Shown piece by piece: positions 6,735-8,773 of a stretch of 8,773 bases of DNA (its first letter is position 1; each line of letters opens with the position of its first letter). The position numbers and the translations under genes are program-made. The notes beneath the pieces are model-generated. The model ran no database searches. It saw nothing but the letters and a program-made list of their open reading frames with translations, and was not told where the DNA came from. Source of the stretch: Beijerinckiaceae bacterium (GTDB lineage: Bacteria > Pseudomonadota > Alphaproteobacteria > Rhizobiales > Beijerinckiaceae). The stretch covers positions 1 through 8,773 of the forward strand of contig CANGOK010000135.1 in NCBI GenBank assembly GCA_947455285.1, written 5' to 3'.

Positions 6735-6753
6735 TGGCCTTTTTGAAAGGCCA
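6735..6753. repeat. Perfect 8-bp inverted repeat (hairpin) before the DUF2155 gene
   Basis: TGGCCTTT (6735-6742) and AAAGGCCA (6746-6753) form a perfect 8-bp stem with a 3-base TTG loop. Neither strand has a T-tract after the stem, so it is not a standard intrinsic terminator. It sits about 60 bases before the preferred start of the DUF2155 gene and could be an mRNA processing or stability element or a protein-binding palindrome. Confidence 0.55.
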
Positions 6754-6812
6754 TGATCGACAAAAGCTCCGCTTCGTTTTGTTTCGCCTCAACGGCGTGC
6801 TATCGGCAGACC

Positions 6813-7565
6813 ATGATGCTCCTGCTTCCCCGCATATTGCGCCTCACCGCGCCGCTGACGCTCGCAGCGCTGTGCATTGCGCCCGTGGGCGCCCTTGCGG
6901 ACAAGATCAAACACCCGACTGCTCGCTTCTCCGGCCTCGACAAGATCACGGGACGAATCATCGCCTTTGACGTCGCCATCGACGAGACCGTCCAATTCGG
7001 CACGCTCCAGATCACGCCGCGCGCCTGTTTCACCCGCCCTCCGACAGAAGCACCGCTGACGCTTGGCTTCACCGAAGTCGACGAGGTCCTCAGCTCCGAG
7101 GAATACAAGCGCATCTTCTCCGGCTGGATGTTCGCCGCGAGCCCCGGCCTGAACGCGGTCGAGCATCCCGTTTATGACGTCTGGGTGACCGATTGCGTCG
7201 GCGGCAAGGACATCATCAAGGAGCCCGTCGCCGGCCTGCCGCTAGAAGACCCCGCCAACGCCACCAAGCCGGGAGCACAGCCGCGTCCGCGCACCCAGCA
7301 GCCGCCGCAGGCGAGGCCGACGAACGCCGCAGCGCCTGCTCCGCAGCCCGTTGCGCCACGACCCGCGACAGCTGCGCCAGCGCCCACCGGACCGTTGCCG
7401 GGAGCCGTAGGCGCCCAGCCCCTGCCCCCGCGCCCAGCCCCGGCTCCAGCCGCCGCGCGTCCAGACCCCAACGCACCGCCAGTGCCGCCCGCGAACATTC
7501 CCGGCCCGCCGCGCAGGCCGCCCTCGCAGACATACTTTCCCGCGACAGCTGAACCGCAGCGCTGA
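6813..7565 (+). CDS. DUF2155 domain-containing exported protein with proline-rich tail
   Basis: I chose the ATG at 6813 (250 residues) rather than the in-frame ATG at 6753, because it places a normal signal peptide at the N-terminus: MMLLLPR, a hydrophobic core, then cleavage expected after ALA at residue 29. Residues about 30-130 match the DUF2155 family of alphaproteobacteria, recognised by the region from KIKHPTARFSGLDKITGR to EVDEVLSSEEYKRIFSGWMF and YDVWVTDC. Cysteines C72 and C128 could form a disulfide in the periplasm. From about residue 153 to the end the chain is dominated by proline and alanine and is probably disordered; such tails often span the cell wall or vary between strains. 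The biochemical role of the family is not known to me. The gene converges on aat with no intervening base. Confidence 0.87.
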   Translation: MMLLLPRILRLTAPLTLAALCIAPVGALADKIKHPTARFSGLDKITGRIIAFDVAIDETVQFGTLQITPRACFTRPPTEAPLTLGFTEVDEVLSSEEYKRIFSGWMFAASPGLNAVEHPVYDVWVTDCVGGKDIIKEPVAGLPLEDPANATKPGAQPRPRTQQPPQARPTNAAAPAPQPVAPRPATAAPAPTGPLPGAVGAQPLPPRPAPAPAAARPDPNAPPVPPANIPGPPRRPPSQTYFPATAEPQR

Positions 7566-8228
7566 TTACTTGAGAGCGGCGAGCGCCTGCGCCCCGCTGA
7601 CGCGCTCATCTTTCGGCCAGACATAGAAATCGGCCGCACTTCCCAACGCGTCATCGAGCCTGCGATGAAACTCCGCACGCGGAATCTCCACCGCGCCCAG
7701 CGATTGCAGATGCGGGGTGACGAACTGGGTATCAAGCAGCGTCGCGCCCGCCGTGCGCAGCCGCGCCACAAGATGCACCAGCGCCACCTTGGAGGCGTCG
7801 CGCTCAGTGTGGAACATGCTCTCCCCGAAGAAGACGCCGCCCATCTGCACCCCATAGAGCCCGCCGACAAGCTTCCCCTCCCGCCAGGCCTCGACCGTAT
7901 GCGCGAAGCCGCGTTGGAACAGCTCACGGTACAGCTTGCGGATGCGCTCGTTGATCCACGTCTTGGGCCGCTCTGAGCCCCCGCCTGCGCAGCCCGATAT
8001 CACCCCATCGAAATCATAATCGACCCGCATTTCGAAACGGTCTGAACGGACCAGCTTGGCGAGGCTGCGCGACACGATGAGCCCATCGAGCGGAAACACC
8101 CCCCGTTGCTCCGGGTCGACCCAGAAAAGCGTGGGATCATCCGCCGAGTCGGCCATGGGAAACATGCCGATCGAATAGGCGCGCAGCAGCACCTGAGGCG
8201 TGATCTCGAAGGACTGGTTCGTGGACAT
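7566..8228 (-). CDS. aat: Leucyl/phenylalanyl-tRNA--protein transferase
   Basis: Aat transfers leucine or phenylalanine from aminoacyl-tRNA to the N-terminus of proteins beginning with Lys or Arg, marking them for ClpS/ClpAP degradation by the N-end rule. The 220-residue protein shows the family signatures: FWVDPEQRG (35-43), TWIN (90-93), AHTVEAW (109-115), GGLYGVQMGGVFFGESMF (122-139) and LLDTQFVTPHLQSLG (164-178). E136, D166 and Q168 align by spacing with the E. coli residues E156, D186 and Q188 implicated in catalysis. It is slightly shorter than the E. coli enzyme, as is usual in alphaproteobacteria. The start ATG is preceded by a pyrimidine-rich CCCTTCCACC, so no Shine-Dalgarno sequence is visible. 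The stop codon abuts that of the convergent DUF2155 gene. Confidence 0.96.
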   Translation of the reverse strand: MSTNQSFEITPQVLLRAYSIGMFPMADSADDPTLFWVDPEQRGVFPLDGLIVSRSLAKLVRSDRFEMRVDYDFDGVISGCAGGGSERPKTWINERIRKLYRELFQRGFAHTVEAWREGKLVGGLYGVQMGGVFFGESMFHTERDASKVALVHLVARLRTAGATLLDTQFVTPHLQSLGAVEIPRAEFHRRLDDALGSAADFYVWPKDERVSGAQALAALK

Positions 8229-8311
8229 GGTGGAAGGGTGGTGCGCCAGCGCGTCGGGGTCAAGGGCGGGTCATAATTCCTGCTGGCCTCGACCGCCCCG
8301 CCCGGCTACGT

Positions 8312-8331
8312 CTTGAGCCACAAAGCTCAAG
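8312..8331 (+). promoter_or_regulatory. Inverted repeat in the leader of the solute-binding-protein gene
   Basis: CTTGAGC (8312-8318) and GCTCAAG (8325-8331) form a perfect 7-bp stem with a 6-base loop, CACAAA. The stem ends on the first G of the G-rich Shine-Dalgarno run (8331-8335), 8 bases before the ATG at 8340. It could be an operator for a regulator or a leader hairpin affecting ribosome access; the sequence does not tell which. Confidence 0.5.
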
Positions 8332-8339
8332 GGGGAAAC

Positions 8340-8773
8340 ATGCTTCGGGTCGCCATCGCCATCAGCGCCGCAGGGGGCGCCTTCTGGGCCTCGCAGGATG
8401 AGAGCGGAGCGCCCAAGGGTGTGACCGTCGATCTAGCCCGTGCTCTCGCAGCCGACCTTGGCGTTGAGGCGCAGATCCTCGCCTATCCCAACTCCAACGA
8501 GATCACCGAAGTCGCGGCGCGCGGCGCATGGGACGTCACCTTCATCCCCATGGACGAGGCGCGTGCGCAAAAGCTCGATTTCGGCCCGGTCTACAACGCC
8601 TCCGAATCCACATGGCTTGTGCGTCCGGGTCTGACGCTCAAGACGCAGGCCGATGTCGACGCGCCCGGCGTGCGCCCCATCGCCGTCGCCAACACCACCA
8701 CAGGCCGCGCCGCCGCCGCATTTCTGAAACGCACGGAGCTTGGCAGCTACGCCACCATGCCCGAAATCATGGA
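8340..8773 (+). CDS. Solute-binding (SBP family 3) domain protein, 3' truncated by window end
   Basis: The frame starts at an ATG at 8340 behind a strong AGGGGG ribosome binding site (4 bases away) and runs off the window after 144 codons. The visible part matches the first lobe of type-3 extracellular solute-binding proteins, as used by polar amino acid ABC transporters: MLRVAIAIS at the start, PKGVTVDLARALAADLGV (about 25-42), the RGAWDVTFIPMD block, and KLDFGPVYNASESTWLVR. Such proteins bind a small ligand between two lobes and deliver it to a permease. Unusually, the domain begins at residue 1 with no signal peptide. An in-frame TAA at 8274-8276 leaves room for at most 21 extra codons, none resembling an export signal. 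It may be a cytoplasmic ligand-binding protein, or exported by another route. The ligand is unknown. Confidence 0.82.
   Translation, partial: MLRVAIAISAAGGAFWASQDESGAPKGVTVDLARALAADLGVEAQILAYPNSNEITEVAARGAWDVTFIPMDEARAQKLDFGPVYNASESTWLVRPGLTLKTQADVDAPGVRPIAVANTTTGRAAAAFLKRTELGSYATMPEIM

Noticed and set aside
6735..6753. Intrinsic terminator after the NDUFA12-like gene
   Set aside because: The stem is good but no T-run follows on either strand; the T residues are inside the stem and loop.

Overview
The window is chromosomal DNA from an alphaproteobacterium, probably of the Hyphomicrobiales (Rhizobiales) or a close relative. This rests on the high GC content of most genes, a very long class II ribonucleotide reductase of the alphaproteobacterial type, and a bacterial NDUFA12 homologue of complex I next to a DUF2155 protein and aat. 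That last grouping is one I recall from alphaproteobacterial genomes. The exact genus cannot be read from the sequence.

Layout from left to right. Bases 1-547 (+) hold the C-terminal part of an AEC-family membrane transporter whose 5' end lies outside the window. Bases 560-1795 (-) hold a 411-residue AAA+ ATPase with clear Walker A and B motifs. Its base composition is far more AT-rich than its neighbours (24 G/C in a sampled 60 bases, against 44 of 60 in nrdJ), and it has its own promoter, so it looks like a horizontally acquired single-gene insertion. Bases 1936-2076 are the 3' untranslated region of nrdJ, with a cluster of short repeats followed by a strong intrinsic terminator. Bases 2077-5766 (-) are nrdJ, the B12-dependent ribonucleotide reductase, which occupies almost half of the window. 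The 465-base divergent region 5767-6231 carries a sigma70-type nrdJ promoter and a good NrdR box, plus a degenerate second box 31 bp away that overlaps the -35 element.

To the right, 6232-6642 (+) is the NDUFA12-like complex I subunit. A possible 23-residue membrane mini-protein follows at 6653-6724. The DUF2155 exported protein (6813-7565, +) has a signal peptide and a roughly 100-residue proline/alanine-rich tail. It converges on aat (7566-8228, -), with the two stop codons directly abutting. The window ends inside a (+) gene (8340 onward) for a type-3 solute-binding-domain protein that appears to lack a signal peptide and has a perfect 7-bp inverted repeat just before its ribosome binding site.

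Most of this is housekeeping: deoxynucleotide synthesis under likely NrdR control, respiration, N-end-rule protein tagging and an envelope protein. I see no complete new multi-gene system. The least explained elements are the AT-rich AAA+ ATPase, the repeat cluster after nrdJ, the small membrane ORF and the signal-less solute-binding protein.
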